From Salipiger sp. CCB-MM3 (GTDB taxonomy: Bacteria; Pseudomonadota; Alphaproteobacteria; Rhodobacterales; Rhodobacteraceae): 64,000 bases of DNA. The notes under the pieces are model-generated. The model made no database searches, was not told where the DNA came from, and worked only from the letters and a program-made list of their open reading frames with translations. How positions within the stretch are numbered: the stretch's first letter is position 1; each line of letters begins with the position of its first letter. The translations under genes and the position numbers were made by a program. Below, piece by piece: positions 63,433 to 64,000 of the stretch. The stretch spans positions 62,001 through 126,000 of the forward strand of contig NZ_CP014597.1 of assembly GCF_001687105.1 (NCBI RefSeq), written 5' to 3'.

Positions 63433-64000
63433 CTCCTCATCTCCTTCCCTACAGCCGCAAAAATCGAACGCAGCTACCTTAAGGAGGTAGCGCTCAACGC
63501 CCTTGGGACGACTTTGCGATGGCCCTCGAGACGCAACCTCGGGATCGCGACATCGGTCCCTTGTGCCCCCGCTCACTGGTCGTTCGGCTAATATGTGCCT
63601 GCTGGTTTGCCCGGTGGCATGAGAACGCTACCTCAAGCCGCGATCGTGTTTCACCGCCACTCACGGGACCGCTCTGGAGAGAGCGCCCATGTTGGTTGAG
63701 GAGCTCTCTCCTTTAACTCTCGCGACCGCTGCCTCGTAACGTGCAATCTCGACGCTTCACATCAGATTGAAACCGGGCGCCGGAGCAATGTGCTATCTCT
63801 TTGCTCAAGGGCGGCGCTGCATCCCCCAGATGATCGTGGCTTCCGCGATTTCAGCGTCCCCTCGAAGCGCGCTCATAACTCTCTTGCTGGGCGCGCTTCA
63901 CAGGAACGTTCTAGCCCACTATCGTTCACAGCTGCGTATTGACCAGCGGCTTTGAACGCACGTGCCTGTGCCAACATTGACACAGAGATCGAAAGTAAAT
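63433..64000. other. Right-end gap
   Basis: No supported gene in the last 568 bp. It should hold the promoter of the hydrolase/NTPase pair. The final bases may precede a gene outside the window. Confidence 0.4.

Noticed and set aside
1..64000. CRISPR arrays, tRNA, rRNA, diversity-generating retroelements
   Set aside because: No regularly spaced short repeats, no cloverleaf-forming sequence recognised and no reverse transcriptase motif were seen by eye.

Overview
The window is GC-rich DNA from a Gram-negative bacterium, most likely an alphaproteobacterium of the Rhodobacterales type. This is an inference from codon usage, Tat and lipobox signals, an RND efflux operon, a LuxR-type regulator and the set of insertion sequences (IS5/IS427, IS110, IS3/IS407). 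No rRNA, tRNA, replication gene or CRISPR array was seen, so chromosome and plasmid cannot be told apart. More than a dozen IS copies or remnants and many broken genes mark it as an accessory, decaying region.

Layout. 1-9.9 kb: the 3' part of a giant exported protein built from carbohydrate-binding modules, a sugar-dehydrogenase-like propeller and anchor-type domains. 10.0-15.5 kb: a minus-strand efflux operon (GbsR/MarR-like regulator, membrane-fusion protein, RND pump) in which the pump gene carries an in-frame TAG; an unknown gene lies downstream of it. 15.6-37.8 kb: a segment bracketed by two direct copies of the same nested unit, an IS5-family element whose right end is replaced by a 2,627-bp module holding two IS110-family genes. 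Between the copies lie small exported proteins, truncated genes, an internally duplicated unknown protein, an L,D-transpeptidase, unknown cytosolic proteins and a three-gene MukFEB-like (Wadjet JetABC-type) condensin operon that lacks the JetD nuclease. A 38-bp perfect palindrome stands before that operon. 37.9-46.5 kb: a single-domain response regulator, a DEDDh exonuclease, a LuxR solo, an intact IS110 element, a degraded IS110 element split by an IS407-group element with a 4-bp target duplication, a lipoprotein and a cold-shock protein.

46.7-63.4 kb is the most defence-like part: an orphan UvrD-type helicase; a translationally coupled operon led by an ADP-ribosyltransferase-like gene with a one-base frameshift; small proteins including two of under 60 residues; an IS3 element; a membrane-anchored PD-(D/E)XK nuclease; an APH(6)-type phosphotransferase; an HD-Pnk-type RNA/DNA end-healing gene broken by an in-frame TAA and by an IS; a pair of overlapping small genes with an internal repeat; a 939-residue STAND-type NTPase; and a metallo-beta-lactamase-fold-like protein.

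The main themes are envelope and efflux functions on the left, a potentially excisable cassette with a condensin system in the middle, and a graveyard of putative nucleic-acid defence and repair genes on the right. The pump gene, the HD-Pnk gene, the ADP-ribosyltransferase-like gene, the acetyltransferase remnant and a small exported protein each contain a single disabling lesion or short deletion. That is either real gene decay or, for some of them, sequencing error.
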